From the NCBI RefSeq assembly GCF_024753545.1, contig NZ_JANTOO010000018.1:191482-255481 (forward strand): a DNA stretch of 64,000 nucleotides, in the 5' to 3' direction. Below, one piece after another: positions 1 to 8,282 of this stretch; position 1 is the stretch's first letter, and each line of letters opens with the position of its first letter. A model generated the notes under the pieces. The model saw only the letters and a list, made by a program, of their open reading frames with translations. It searched no databases and had not been told where the DNA came from. The stretch comes from Lysinibacillus pinottii. GTDB lineage: Bacteria > Bacillota > Bacilli > Bacillales_A > Planococcaceae. The position numbers and the translations under genes are program-made.

Positions 1-30
1 AGGGACGGGGCTTTTTTTATTATTTTAGAT
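1..30 (+). promoter_or_regulatory. Probable 3' end of the thrS leader (terminator arm)
   Basis: The window opens in a GGGACGGGGC stretch followed by a run of seven T. This looks like the 3' arm and U-tract of a leader terminator. thrS in Bacillaceae is normally controlled by a T-box, so this is probably its tail, but the diagnostic parts lie outside the window. Bases 31-125 show no further structure that I can name. Confidence 0.35.
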
Positions 31-143
31 GTGGAGACTTCGCTTAGTCCAATTGTGGAGAGCGCTCATATTGGCAGCTGAATCACTTTATTAGTCTACA
101 ATCAATCATTATGTATTCAACTTAACAAAGGAGTGCAAAGAAT

Positions 144-2075
144 ATGTCAGAAATGATTAAATTAACTTTCCCAGATGGCGCAGTAAAAGAATTTGTAAAA
201 GGTACATCAACAGATGACGTAGCCTTATCAATCAGCCCTGGCTTACGAAAAAAAGCTTATGCAGGTAAAATTAATGATGTATTGGTAGATTTAAAAACAC
301 CAATCGAGGAAGATGCTACAATTGCCATTATTACACAAGATGATGAAGAAGCACTTGAGATTTTACGTCACTCAACAGCTCATTTAACAGCACAGGCAAT
401 TAAACGTTTATTCCCAGATGTAAAACTTGGTATTGGTCCTGTCATTGATGGAGGATTCTACTACGATATTGATTCTCCTACACCCATCACTGCCGAGGAT
501 TTACCAGCAATTGAAAAGGAAATGAAAAAAATTATTGCTGAAAATCTAGAGGTAGAACGTAAAAATGTAAGTCGTGCGGAAGCACAAGCAATGTATGAAG
601 AAATTGGCGATGAATATAAATTAGAATTACTAGAGGCAATCCCTGCAGATGAGCAAGTGTCCATTTATTATCAAGGGGAATTTTTCGATCTTTGCCGTGG
701 TATTCACGTACCATCTACTGGTAAACTTCGCGAATTCAAGCTGCTATCATTAGCAGGTGCCTATTGGAGAGGGAACTCTGATAACAAAATGCTACAACGT
801 ATTTATGGTACAGCGTTCTTCAAAAAAGAAGAATTAAAACATCACCTACAAATGCTAGAAGAAGCAAAAGAACGTGATCACCGTAAAATCGGGAAGGAAT
901 TAGAGCTATTTACAACTTCTCAAAAGGTCGGCCAAGGTTTACCACTTTGGTTACCAAATGGTGCAACAATTCGTCGTGTTATTGAGCGTTATATTGTCGA
1001 TAAAGAATTATCTCTTGGATATAAGCATGTTTATACACCTGTATTAGGTTCAAAAGAGCTTTATCAAACTTCAGGTCACTGGGATCATTACCAAGATTCT
1101 ATTTTCCCACCAATGGAAATGGACAACGAGACATTAATTATGCGTCCAATGAACTGTCCTCACCATATGATGGTTTACAAAAATAGCATGCATTCTTATC
1201 GTAGCTTACCATTACGTATTGCTGAGCTTGGAACAATGCACCGCTATGAAATGTCGGGAGCAGTTTCTGGCCTGCAGCGCGTACGTGGGATGACTTTAAA
1301 TGATGCACATATCTTTGTTCGTCCAGACCAAATTAAAGCAGAATTCCAAAAAGTCGTGCAGTTAATCTTAGAGGTGTATAAAGATTTCGATTTAAATGAT
1401 TATTCATTCCGTTTATCATATCGCGACCCTGCTGATACTGAAAAATACTTTAATGATGATGCTATGTGGGAAAAAGCACAAAGTATGTTAAAAGAAGCAA
1501 TGGATGAGCTTGGCTTAGATTACTTCGAGGCTGAGGGTGAAGCAGCATTCTATGGTCCTAAACTGGATGTGCAAGTAAAAACAGCGATTGGTAAAGAAGA
1601 AACTTTATCAACAGTTCAGCTAGACTTCTTATTACCAGAACGTTTCGACCTAAGCTACGTTGGGGAGGATGGCAAACCACATCGTCCAGTCGTTATTCAC
1701 CGTGGCGTTGTATCAACAATGGAGCGCTTCGTTGCCTTCTTAATTGAAGAATATAAAGGTGCATTCCCAACTTGGTTAGCTCCTGTCCAAGTAGAAGTCA
1801 TTCCAGTATCGAATGAAGCACACTTCGATTATGCAAAACAAATCGAAGAGCAATTAACAGCAGCGGGCTTACGTGTGGAAATGGATGATCGTGAAGAGAA
1901 ATTAGGCTATAAAATTCGTGAAGCACAAATGAAAAAGATTCCGTATATGCTTGTCATTGGTGATAAAGAAGTTGAAGCTAAAGGTGTTAATGTTCGTCGC
2001 TATGGCTCAAAAGATTCCGAAACAATTAGCTTTGAGAATTTCCTAGCAGCTATAAAAGCAGAAATTACAAAATAA
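144..2075 (+). CDS. thrS: Threonyl-tRNA synthetase
   Basis: Charges tRNA-Thr with threonine in the cytoplasm. The 643-residue length is normal for bacterial ThrRS. An N-terminal TGS domain (about residues 1-65) is followed by the editing domain with its HSTAHL motif near residue 77. The class II catalytic core contains MRPMNCPHH, whose Cys and His residues are zinc ligands, and the C-terminal anticodon-binding domain ends with VNVRRYG. The ATG is preceded by AAAGGAG at a good distance. The gene is monocistronic, with its own terminator at about 2084-2116, and is probably T-box controlled from a leader mostly outside the window. Confidence 0.98.
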   Translation: MSEMIKLTFPDGAVKEFVKGTSTDDVALSISPGLRKKAYAGKINDVLVDLKTPIEEDATIAIITQDDEEALEILRHSTAHLTAQAIKRLFPDVKLGIGPVIDGGFYYDIDSPTPITAEDLPAIEKEMKKIIAENLEVERKNVSRAEAQAMYEEIGDEYKLELLEAIPADEQVSIYYQGEFFDLCRGIHVPSTGKLREFKLLSLAGAYWRGNSDNKMLQRIYGTAFFKKEELKHHLQMLEEAKERDHRKIGKELELFTTSQKVGQGLPLWLPNGATIRRVIERYIVDKELSLGYKHVYTPVLGSKELYQTSGHWDHYQDSIFPPMEMDNETLIMRPMNCPHHMMVYKNSMHSYRSLPLRIAELGTMHRYEMSGAVSGLQRVRGMTLNDAHIFVRPDQIKAEFQKVVQLILEVYKDFDLNDYSFRLSYRDPADTEKYFNDDAMWEKAQSMLKEAMDELGLDYFEAEGEAAFYGPKLDVQVKTAIGKEETLSTVQLDFLLPERFDLSYVGEDGKPHRPVVIHRGVVSTMERFVAFLIEEYKGAFPTWLAPVQVEVIPVSNEAHFDYAKQIEEQLTAAGLRVEMDDREEKLGYKIREAQMKKIPYMLVIGDKEVEAKGVNVRRYGSKDSETISFENFLAAIKAEITK

Positions 2076-2083
2076 TCTTTCTT

Positions 2084-2117
2084 AAAAAACCTCACTTGCA
2101 TAAGTGAGGTTTTTTGT
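2084..2117 (+). terminator. Rho-independent terminator of thrS
   Basis: An ACCTCACTT / AAGTGAGGT stem is followed by a T-run, nine bases after the thrS stop codon. Confidence 0.9.
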
Positions 2118-2189
2118 ATAAAATGAATCTTGCTGTTGTATAAATTATTTAATAGTAGGTCAATCTAGAAATGATAAGAAAATTAGTAT

Positions 2190-2218
2190 TTGACAGCTTA
2201 TCATATACATGCTAATAT
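2190..2218 (+). promoter_or_regulatory. SigA-type promoter of the infC operon
   Basis: TTGACA at 2190-2195 and TAATAT at 2213-2218 are separated by 17 bp, immediately upstream of the structured L20 leader. Confidence 0.75.
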
Positions 2219-2249
2219 AATTAAGGTTAATGAATACAAAGTTTGTGGT

Positions 2250-2390
2250 TGAAGTAGAGGCTGCCCGCTTCTCACCTGATACAACGCTTTAAAGGCTGTG
2301 AACAGGTATGACACGTTGAATTGTTTTGCGTAGACTTGCGCATGCACATATAGCGGGCGGACATCTTCAAAATGTCCGTCCTTTTTTTAT
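2250..2390 (+). promoter_or_regulatory. Ribosomal protein L20 leader (attenuator) of infC-rpmI-rplT
   Basis: The transcribed leader pairs GCCCGCT (2263-2269) with AGCGGGC (2352-2358), the long-range stem of the Bacillus L20 leader. An overlapping terminator hairpin, GGACAT / ATGTCC, is followed by a T-run ending near 2388. In Bacillus subtilis, L20 binds this leader and promotes termination, so excess L20 shuts off the operon. A second small hairpin, GGGCAA / TTGCCC, lies at about 2439-2453 before the infC Shine-Dalgarno sequence. Family assignment is by position and pairing. Confidence 0.85.
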
Positions 2391-2476
2391 GGACATGACA
2401 AGAGGATGTACCGTTCAACCGGGCAAGGCTTTGCCCAAACCATGTATTCGCGACAACTACTTGGAGGTGGATTACT

Positions 2477-2992
2477 ATTAGCAAAGACATGTATGTAAAC
2501 GAAGGCATTCGCGCACGTGAACTTCGATTAATCGATCACAATGGTGACCAGCTTGGTGTAAAGACACGTAATGAAGCGCTAGAAATCGCCGCTCGTGTAA
2601 ACTTGGATCTTGTCCTTGTGGCCCCTCAAGCCAAGCCGCCAGTCGCTCGTATCATGGACTATGGTAAATTTAAGTTTGAACAGCAAAAGAAAGACCGTGA
2701 AATTCGTAAAAATCAAAAAGTCATCGTAATGAAAGAGGTTCGTCTGAGCCCGACAATCGATGAACATGATTTCCAAACGAAGCTACGTAATGCGATTAAA
2801 TTCCTTGAAAAAGGCGATAAAGTAAAATGTAGCCTACGTTTCAAAGGTCGTGCGATTACACACAAAGATATTGGTCAACGTGTGTTAGATCGTTTTGCTG
2901 AAGCTTGTGCTGAAGTATCAACGGTAGAACAAAAACCGAAGATGGAAGGCCGAAGCATGTTCTTAGTTCTTCAACCAAAGAACGAGAAATAA
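2477..2992 (+). CDS. infC: Translation initiation factor IF-3 (AUU start)
   Basis: IF-3 binds the 30S subunit and proofreads start-codon and initiator-tRNA pairing. The first ATG (2489) would give MYVNEGIRAREL. The conserved family start is four codons upstream: ATT AGC AAA GAC, read as M-S-K-D-M-Y-V-N-E. It sits eight bases after a strong GGAGGT (2463-2468), whereas the ATG lies too far away. IF-3 discriminates against AUU, so this start gives autoregulation, as known in other bacteria. The product is 171 residues, with the N domain containing the NEGIRARE helix and the C domain containing the KCSLRFKGR segment. It is the first gene of the infC-rpmI-rplT operon. Confidence 0.95.
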   Translation: MSKDMYVNEGIRARELRLIDHNGDQLGVKTRNEALEIAARVNLDLVLVAPQAKPPVARIMDYGKFKFEQQKKDREIRKNQKVIVMKEVRLSPTIDEHDFQTKLRNAIKFLEKGDKVKCSLRFKGRAITHKDIGQRVLDRFAEACAEVSTVEQKPKMEGRSMFLVLQPKNEK

Positions 2993-3023
2993 TATTAGAC
3001 GAACAGTTTAGGAGGAATTCGAC

Positions 3024-3224
3024 ATGCCAAAAATGAAAACTCACCGTGGAGCTGCGAAACGTTTCAAAAAAACGGGTTCAGGTAAATTAAAATATGACCG
3101 TGCTTATGGAAGCCACTTATTCGCAAACAAATCTACGAAACAAAAACGTCACTTACGTAAAGCAAACATCGTTTCATCTGGTGACTTCAAACGCATCAAA
3201 TCTTTACTTGTTTACATGAAATAA
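3024..3224 (+). CDS. rpmI: 50S ribosomal protein L35
   Basis: A 66-residue, very basic large-subunit protein starting MPKMKTHRGAAKRF, the L35 signature. The length is typical. It has its own Shine-Dalgarno sequence (AGGAGG) and lies 31 bp after infC and 55 bp before rplT in the classical L20-controlled operon. Confidence 0.98.
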   Translation: MPKMKTHRGAAKRFKKTGSGKLKYDRAYGSHLFANKSTKQKRHLRKANIVSSGDFKRIKSLLVYMK

Positions 3225-3279
3225 TTGACTACAAAAATACTAACATTCATTTTTTAATGAAAAGCAGGAGGTAATTCAT

Positions 3280-3639
3280 ATGCCACGCGTAAAAGGCGGA
3301 ACAGTGACGCGCAAACGTCGTAAAAAAGTATTAAAATTAGCTAAAGGTTACTATGGTTCAAAACATACATTATATAAAGTTGCTAACCAAGCAGTAATGA
3401 AGTCAGGTCAATATGCATACCGTGACCGTCGTCAGAAAAAACGTGATTTCCGTAAATTATGGATCACTCGTATCAACGCAGCTGCTCGTATGAACGGTCT
3501 TTCTTACAGCCGTTTAATGCACGGTTTAAAAGTTGCTGGTATCGAAGTTAACCGTAAAATGTTAGCTGACCTTGCTGTAACTGATGCTGCTGCATTCACT
3601 CAATTAGCAGACGCTGCTAAAAAAGCAGTAGCTAAATAA
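3280..3639 (+). CDS. rplT: 50S ribosomal protein L20
   Basis: A 119-residue large-subunit assembly protein. It starts [16 protein letters not shown], and the [22 protein letters not shown] segment typical of L20 lies in the C-terminal half. Besides its structural role it is the expected repressor of this operon through the leader at 2250-2390. The Shine-Dalgarno sequence is AGGAGG. A strong terminator follows at 3695-3730. Confidence 0.98.
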
Positions 3640-3694
3640 TATTTGACTCAGTTAAATATTATTTCTGCACCGAAAGCGAATGCGATAGGTGAAG

Positions 3695-3731
3695 AAAAAG
3701 ACTGATGGATTTTTCCATCAGTCTTTTTTGT
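3695..3731 (+). terminator. Terminator of the infC-rpmI-rplT operon
   Basis: GACTGATGGA and TCCATCAGTC form a perfect ten-base-pair stem followed by a T-run. Confidence 0.92.
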
Positions 3732-3773
3732 GTTAGATTAATCATATACGTTTTTTTGATAAAGGAGTAGAAA

Positions 3774-4037
3774 ATGGGACAAGCAGTATTAGCTTATATG
3801 AGTATTATATCGATTGTGTTGCTCATTTTAATGGGGATGGACAAATCGCGTGCTAAAAAGCATGAATGGCGTATTGCAGAGCGTACTTTGTTCACACTAG
3901 CCATCGTAGGAGGGGCAGTAGGTGGAGTGCTTGGCATGTATTTATTCCGTCACAAAACACGCCATAATAGTTTTGCCTTTGGATTTCCTCTACTGGCAGC
4001 CATCCAAATTTTTATTATCGTACAGCTTTGGATATAA
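3774..4037 (+). CDS. ysdA: DUF1294 family small membrane protein (YsdA-like)
   Basis: The 87-residue protein has three hydrophobic segments: residues 5-22, 38-58 and 70-86. Between them is the family motif region RIAERTLF...GGAVGGVLGMYLFRHKTRH. The position directly after rplT matches ysdA in Bacillus. The function is unknown. Being integral in the membrane is the only property the sequence supports. Confidence 0.85.
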   Translation: MGQAVLAYMSIISIVLLILMGMDKSRAKKHEWRIAERTLFTLAIVGGAVGGVLGMYLFRHKTRHNSFAFGFPLLAAIQIFIIVQLWI

Positions 4038-4054
4038 ATAAAAACATTTTAAAA

Positions 4055-4080
4055 CACACATCCTCATCAAGAGGATGTGT
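4055..4080. terminator. Convergent hairpin between ysdA and ysdB
   Basis: ACACATCCTC / GAGGATGTGT forms a perfect stem whose loop contains the ysdB stop codon. The T-rich flank is on the minus-strand side, so it mainly serves ysdB, though it can fold for both directions. Confidence 0.75.
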
Positions 4081-4459
4081 TACGCATAAGCTGTTCAATG
4101 GGCTGCTTCCAATTGATTTTCGCACTTGGATAATTCAATAGTATTTCTTGCTGTAAATATTCAAAGTCGCCTTTTGTAAAGCCCTGCAATGTTGCAGTAT
4201 CACGTGCGCCGACAAAAATAGTGACAACCTCGAAGGCATCCTCTGTTGTACCTAAGTATTTTTCGCCTTCAAAAAGAGCACCCTTATAGGAAATAAAGAA
4301 ATTTTTCCGGACATTTTTAACGTCATCATAAAAGTAATATTGGCCTTTTTCATAGGCTTCGTCAAGTTTGCGTTTAGGATCAGTTATATAACGAATCGCT
4401 TTATAAAATACATAAATAATAAGCGCTATTACAGCAAGTCGAATTAGTAACGGCAACAT
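4067..4459 (-). CDS. ysdB: YsdB-like membrane-anchored protein
   Basis: A 130-residue protein with one N-terminal hydrophobic helix (residues 4-22) and then a charged soluble region, so it is probably anchored with the bulk in the cytoplasm. Its location and orientation, opposite to the infC operon and before ysdC, match ysdB of Bacillus, which is described there as belonging to the SigW regulon. No catalytic motif is visible, and the molecular role is unknown. Confidence 0.75.
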   Translation of the reverse strand: MLPLLIRLAVIALIIYVFYKAIRYITDPKRKLDEAYEKGQYYFYDDVKNVRKNFFISYKGALFEGEKYLGTTEDAFEVVTIFVGARDTATLQGFTKGDFEYLQQEILLNYPSAKINWKQPIEQLMRNTSS

Positions 4460-4564
4460 GTTTAAATTTCCCCCTTGAAGAAAGGTTATTCTTTCCTATA
4501 CGATTGGGGAGGTCAAATAGTTTCACTTTTATTTAAATATTTTTTAGAAATTTAGGAGAAAAAA

Positions 4565-5050
4565 ATGAATATACAACAATTGTTTATGATGCAAAAAGAG
4601 CTGGATGATTTCATTGAGCAAACTCAAAATATTCAGAAAGATGTATTTCAAGAAAAAGGACTAGCATTATTGGTAGAGCTAGCTGAGCTAGCCAATGAAA
4701 CGCGCTGCTTTAAATTTTGGAGTACAAAAGGGCCTTCAGCACGAGAAGTCATTCTAGAAGAATATGTGGATTCTATTCATTTTATCCTTTCCTTAGGCTT
4801 ATTAAAGAACTATACAACCATCGAAAAATGGCCTGTGATAGAAGAACAGAGACATTTAACAGCAACATTTATAGAGACACAAAGTGCTATTTTAGCTTTT
4901 ATCGAGCAACCGACAGAGGATCGATATCTAGCAATTTGGCAATGCTATGGTTTACTTGCATACAATCTTGGTTTTACTTTCGAAGATGTAGTTCATGCAT
5001 ATATTGAAAAAAACCAAGAAAATTATAATCGTCAGCGTACAGGATATTAA
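4565..5050 (+). CDS. Dimeric (MazG-fold) dUTP diphosphatase
   Basis: Hydrolyses dUTP to dUMP and pyrophosphate, keeping uracil out of DNA and feeding thymidylate synthesis. The 161-residue all-helical protein belongs to the dimeric dUTPase family: ELAELANETRCFKFW near residues 37-52 supplies the ExxE metal-binding glutamates, and LEEYVDSIHFIL near residues 67-78 the second E/D pair. The ATG follows AGGAGAAAAAA. It is unrelated to trimeric dUTPases, and no phage genes surround it. Specificity for dUTP against dCTP is inferred from the family. Confidence 0.85.
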   Translation: MNIQQLFMMQKELDDFIEQTQNIQKDVFQEKGLALLVELAELANETRCFKFWSTKGPSAREVILEEYVDSIHFILSLGLLKNYTTIEKWPVIEEQRHLTATFIETQSAILAFIEQPTEDRYLAIWQCYGLLAYNLGFTFEDVVHAYIEKNQENYNRQRTGY

Positions 5051-5147
5051 ATAATTAAGAAATACACCAATTTTCAGACGATTAAGCTAGGAATATTTCG
5101 GTAAACGAAGTATAATAAAATAGATATAAGAAGTAGGAGGCAAAAGA

Positions 5148-6236
5148 ATGACACAACTAGATCCAACATTACAAATGTTTAAAGATTTAACAGATGCAAA
5201 TGGTATTGCAGGTAATGAACGTGCACCGCGTGAGGTCATGAAAAAATATATTGCACCGTATGCAGATACTGTAGAAACAGATAACCTAGGTAGTGTAATC
5301 GCTAAAAAAGTAGGCGATGAAAACGGACCTAAAATCGTCGTGGCAGGACATTTAGATGAAGTAGGTTTCATGGTTACACAAATTGATGACAAAGGCTTTA
5401 TCAAATTCCAAACAGTAGGTGGCTGGTGGAGCCAAGTTATGCTGGCACAGCGCGTGACAATTACAACACGTAAAGGTGATGAAGTAATAGGGGTTATCGG
5501 TTCAAAGCCACCTCATATTTTACCTGCTGATGTCCGCAATAAAGTAGTAGACATTAAAGATATGTTTATTGATATTGGTGCAGCTTCTAAAGATGAAGTG
5601 CTTGAATGGGGCGTACGTCCTGGCGATATGGTAACACCATATTTCGAGTTTAATGTTATGAAAAATGAAAAATATTTATTGGCCAAAGCTTGGGATAATC
5701 GTATTGGTTGTGCCATTGCTATTGATGTAATGAAAGCTTTACAAAATGAAAAACACCCTAATATTCTTTACTCTGTAGGAAATGTGCAAGAAGAAGTTGG
5801 ACTTCGTGGTGCTAAAACAGCTACACATAAAATCCAACCGGATATTGGATTTGCCGTTGATGTAGGTGTAGCAGGAGATACTCCAGGAGTAACAGCTAAA
5901 GAATCAACGAGTAAAATGGGGGCAGGTCCTCAAATCGTTGTGTATGATGCATCTATGGTTTCACACCGTGGCTTACGTGAATTCGTATTAGACGTAGCAG
6001 ACGAAAACAATATTCCATACCAATTTGAGGCAATGGCTGGCGGCGGTACAGATGCTGGCTCCATCCATGTAACAGCAAATGGTGTACCAGCATTATCCAT
6101 CGGTATTGCGACACGTTATATCCATTCACATGCAGGTATCCTACATCGTGATGATTATGACAACGCTGTTAAATTAATGGTTGAAGTCATTAAAAAATTA
6201 GACCGTGATGCAGTCAATAAAATTACATTCGACTGA
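5148..6236 (+). CDS. ysdC: M42 family metallo-aminopeptidase (glutamyl aminopeptidase-like)
   Basis: A cytoplasmic di-zinc aminopeptidase of the M42/TET family, 362 residues. Metal-ligand and catalytic segments are all present: AGHLDEVGFMV near residue 66, WDNRIGCA near 181, the catalytic QEEVGLRG near 213, VDVGVAGDTPG near 236 and the C-terminal HSHAG near 325. Family members form large self-compartmentalised particles that trim peptides. In M42 annotation some members are called endoglucanases by error; nothing here supports that. The Shine-Dalgarno sequence is AGGAGG. The gene ends at the terminator at 6273-6306 and marks the left edge of accessory block A. Confidence 0.93.
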   Translation: MTQLDPTLQMFKDLTDANGIAGNERAPREVMKKYIAPYADTVETDNLGSVIAKKVGDENGPKIVVAGHLDEVGFMVTQIDDKGFIKFQTVGGWWSQVMLAQRVTITTRKGDEVIGVIGSKPPHILPADVRNKVVDIKDMFIDIGAASKDEVLEWGVRPGDMVTPYFEFNVMKNEKYLLAKAWDNRIGCAIAIDVMKALQNEKHPNILYSVGNVQEEVGLRGAKTATHKIQPDIGFAVDVGVAGDTPGVTAKESTSKMGAGPQIVVYDASMVSHRGLREFVLDVADENNIPYQFEAMAGGGTDAGSIHVTANGVPALSIGIATRYIHSHAGILHRDDYDNAVKLMVEVIKKLDRDAVNKITFD

Positions 6237-6272
6237 TTGAATGGATAGAACTAAATAGATAAACAGTAGTTT

Positions 6273-6306
6273 TGCCTTCTAACTAAAATGTTAGAAGGCT
6301 TTTTTG
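6273..6306 (+). terminator. Terminator after ysdC
   Basis: GCCTTCTAAC / GTTAGAAGGC-type stem (TTCTAAC with GTTAGAA at the core) followed by six T. Confidence 0.88.
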
Positions 6307-6353
6307 TTAATGAAAAAAGATAGTAGACATATCGCACAAAATTAACATAATAG

Positions 6354-6368
6354 TTATCATAATAATCA
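6354..6368 (+). promoter_or_regulatory. Possible Fur-like box upstream of the cytolysin
   Basis: TTATCATAATAATCA matches 11 of 14 informative positions of the Bacillus Fur 7-1-7 box. It lies about 50 bp upstream of the predicted -35 in very AT-rich DNA, so chance is a real alternative. Confidence 0.25.
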
Positions 6369-6416
6369 TAAGTACATATTATTTGCACAATAAAAAATGA
6401 AACGAAAATACTATAT

Positions 6417-6443
6417 TTGAAAATTATTTTTATATGGTATAAT
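6417..6443 (+). promoter_or_regulatory. Promoter of the cytolysin gene (extended -10)
   Basis: TATAAT at 6438-6443 is preceded by TGG (extended -10), with TTGAAA at 6417-6422. The 15 bp spacer is short, but the extended -10 can compensate. Confidence 0.55.
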
Positions 6444-6467
6444 TTCCTATAAAAGGAGTGGATTTAT

Positions 6468-7988
6468 TTGGGAATTAAAAAAACAATCAAGTTTATATTA
6501 TGTTTATCTATTAGTTTATGCATTCTAAATTATCCAAGTATTTCATTTGCTGAAACACTTGATACTAATAGTTCTAGTGTAAAAAGCAAATCTGACATTG
6601 ATACGGGTATAGCAAACTTGAACTACAACAACAGGGAAGTACTAGCAGTGAATGGTGACAGAGTTGATAGCTTTGTTCCAAAAGAAGGGCTTAACTCCAA
6701 TGATAAATTTATAGTGGTGGAGCGCAATAAGAAATCACTGACAACTTCACCAGTGGATATATCAATTATTGATTCGATGGCGAATCGTACATATCCAGGA
6801 GCCCTACAACTTGCCAACCAAGCTTTTGTAGACAATCAACCCAACTTATTGGTGGCTAAAAGAAAACCCCTAAATATTAGCATTGATTTACCTGGTATGA
6901 AAAGAGAAAATACTTTGACTGTTGATAATCCAACATATGGTAATGTATCTGGAGCCGTGGATGAGTTAGTATCTACTTGGAGCGAGAAATATTCCTCTAC
7001 ACATACTTTACCTGCAAGACTACAATATTCAGAATCAATGGTTTATAGCAAATCTCAAATAGCAAGCGCTTTGAATGTAAACGCCCAAGTTCTCGACAAT
7101 TCACTGGGAATTGACTTTAATGCGATTGCGAATGGAGAGAAAAAAGTGATGGTTGCCGCATATAAACAAATTTTTTATACGGTAAGTGCAGAACTGCCTA
7201 ACAATCCATCAGATCTTTTCGATGATAGTGTTGATTTTGCAGAGCTAACTCGTAAAGGGGTAAGCAATGATGCTCCTCCTGTAATGGTGTCGAATGTAGC
7301 TTATGGTAGAACAATTTATGTGAAATTAGAAACAAGCTCTAAGAGTAAGGATGTACAAGCAGCATTTAAAGCATTACTGAAGAATGTTAACACGAATGTA
7401 GAAACTAGTGCACAATACAAGGATATTTTTGAGGAAAGTTCCTTTACCGCTGTAGTATTAGGCGGAGATTCACAAAAGCATAATCAAATTGTCTCAAAGG
7501 ACTTTAATGATATTAGAGAAGTCATTAAAGATAATGGAGAATTTAGTCTTAAAAATCCAGCTTATCCAATTTCCTATACAAGTGTTTTCTTAAAGGATCA
7601 TTCAATTGCTGCTGTTCATAATAATACAGATTATATTGAGACGACAGCTACAGAATATTCTAAAGGCAAGATCATCCTTGATCATTATGGTGCATACGTT
7701 GCTCAATTTGAAATAGCATGGGACGAATTTTCCTATGATGAGAATGGAAATGAAGTATTAACTCATAAAACGTGGGATGGAAACTGGAGAGATAAAACAG
7801 CTCATTTTTCTACAGTCATACCGCTTCCGGCTAATTCGAAAAATATAAGAATTTATGCAAGAGAATGTACAGGTCTTGCTTGGGAATGGTGGAGAACGGT
7901 TATTGATGAATATAATGTTCCATTGTCTAATGAAATCAAAGTCTCCATTGGAGGAACTACATTATACCCAACAGGCAGTATCGAGTAA
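6468..7988 (+). CDS. Cholesterol-dependent cytolysin (sphaericolysin-like)
   Basis: A secreted pore-forming toxin of the thiol-activated cytolysin family that binds membrane cholesterol, oligomerises and makes large pores. It is 506 residues from a TTG start, nine bases after AGGAG. The signal peptide has a KKTIK n-region and a hydrophobic core, and cleavage is likely after SFA (about residue 28). Domain 4 carries the intact canonical undecapeptide ECTGLAWEWWR near residues 467-477, followed by the Thr-Leu cholesterol-recognition pair in GGTTLYP near 496. The family core runs through domains 1-3 without gaps, and the C-terminal tail is normal. The gene stands alone between two terminators, with AT-rich flanks. 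It closely resembles sphaericolysin of Lysinibacillus; alveolysin and cereolysin O are other relatives. Confidence 0.96.
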   Translation: MGIKKTIKFILCLSISLCILNYPSISFAETLDTNSSSVKSKSDIDTGIANLNYNNREVLAVNGDRVDSFVPKEGLNSNDKFIVVERNKKSLTTSPVDISIIDSMANRTYPGALQLANQAFVDNQPNLLVAKRKPLNISIDLPGMKRENTLTVDNPTYGNVSGAVDELVSTWSEKYSSTHTLPARLQYSESMVYSKSQIASALNVNAQVLDNSLGIDFNAIANGEKKVMVAAYKQIFYTVSAELPNNPSDLFDDSVDFAELTRKGVSNDAPPVMVSNVAYGRTIYVKLETSSKSKDVQAAFKALLKNVNTNVETSAQYKDIFEESSFTAVVLGGDSQKHNQIVSKDFNDIREVIKDNGEFSLKNPAYPISYTSVFLKDHSIAAVHNNTDYIETTATEYSKGKIILDHYGAYVAQFEIAWDEFSYDENGNEVLTHKTWDGNWRDKTAHFSTVIPLPANSKNIRIYARECTGLAWEWWRTVIDEYNVPLSNEIKVSIGGTTLYPTGSIE

Positions 7989-8011
7989 GTAGCCGTATAT
8001 AAAGATAAAGA

Positions 8012-8050
8012 ATTTTTACCTCCTAACAAATTAATGTTAGGAGGTTTTTA
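8012..8050 (+). terminator. Terminator of the cytolysin gene
   Basis: ACCTCCTAACA / TGTTAGGAGGT forms a perfect stem. It is A/T-flanked on both sides, so it may work in both directions. Confidence 0.85.
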
Positions 8051-8148
8051 CGTTTTCAAGTTCTTTCAATAACTGCCCCATGTTCCTTCTTTATTCATAC
8101 CCCTTTCTATAATTAAACTACAAAGGATTCAATCTTAAAAAATGTTAT

Positions 8149-8168
8149 TATGCATAAATATTCAATAT
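8149..8168 (+). promoter_or_regulatory. Candidate ARG box 1 (ArgR/AhrC operator)
   Basis: TATGCATAAATATTCAATAT closely matches the Bacillus ARG box pattern CATGAATAAAAATTCAAGT. It lies about 55 bp upstream of the -35 of argF. Confidence 0.6.
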
Positions 8169-8220
8169 GACGAATTTTTGTCACATTTAATATTTATCGA
8201 AAAAAATTATAAAAATTCAG

Positions 8221-8248
8221 TTGATTTTATATTTATGCATGATATACT
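8221..8248 (+). promoter_or_regulatory. argF promoter with embedded ARG box 2
   Basis: TTGATT (8221-8226) and TATACT (8243-8248) lie 16 bp apart. The spacer, read on the minus strand, gives ATGCATAAATATAAA, a second ARG-box-like sequence. Repressor bound there would block RNA polymerase. Confidence 0.6.
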
Positions 8249-8282
8249 GATTTCAACAGCAATGAAACAAGGAGCGAAGGCC

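Noticed and set aside
4717..5007. A 96-codon open frame inside the dUTPase gene
   Set aside because: It is on the same strand in another frame, with composition unlike a protein, and the dUTPase frame has clear catalytic motifs.
8142..8282. Longer N terminus for ornithine carbamoyltransferase
   Set aside because: The extension contains the promoter and both ARG boxes and lacks a ribosome site; ATG 8283 has AAGGAG.
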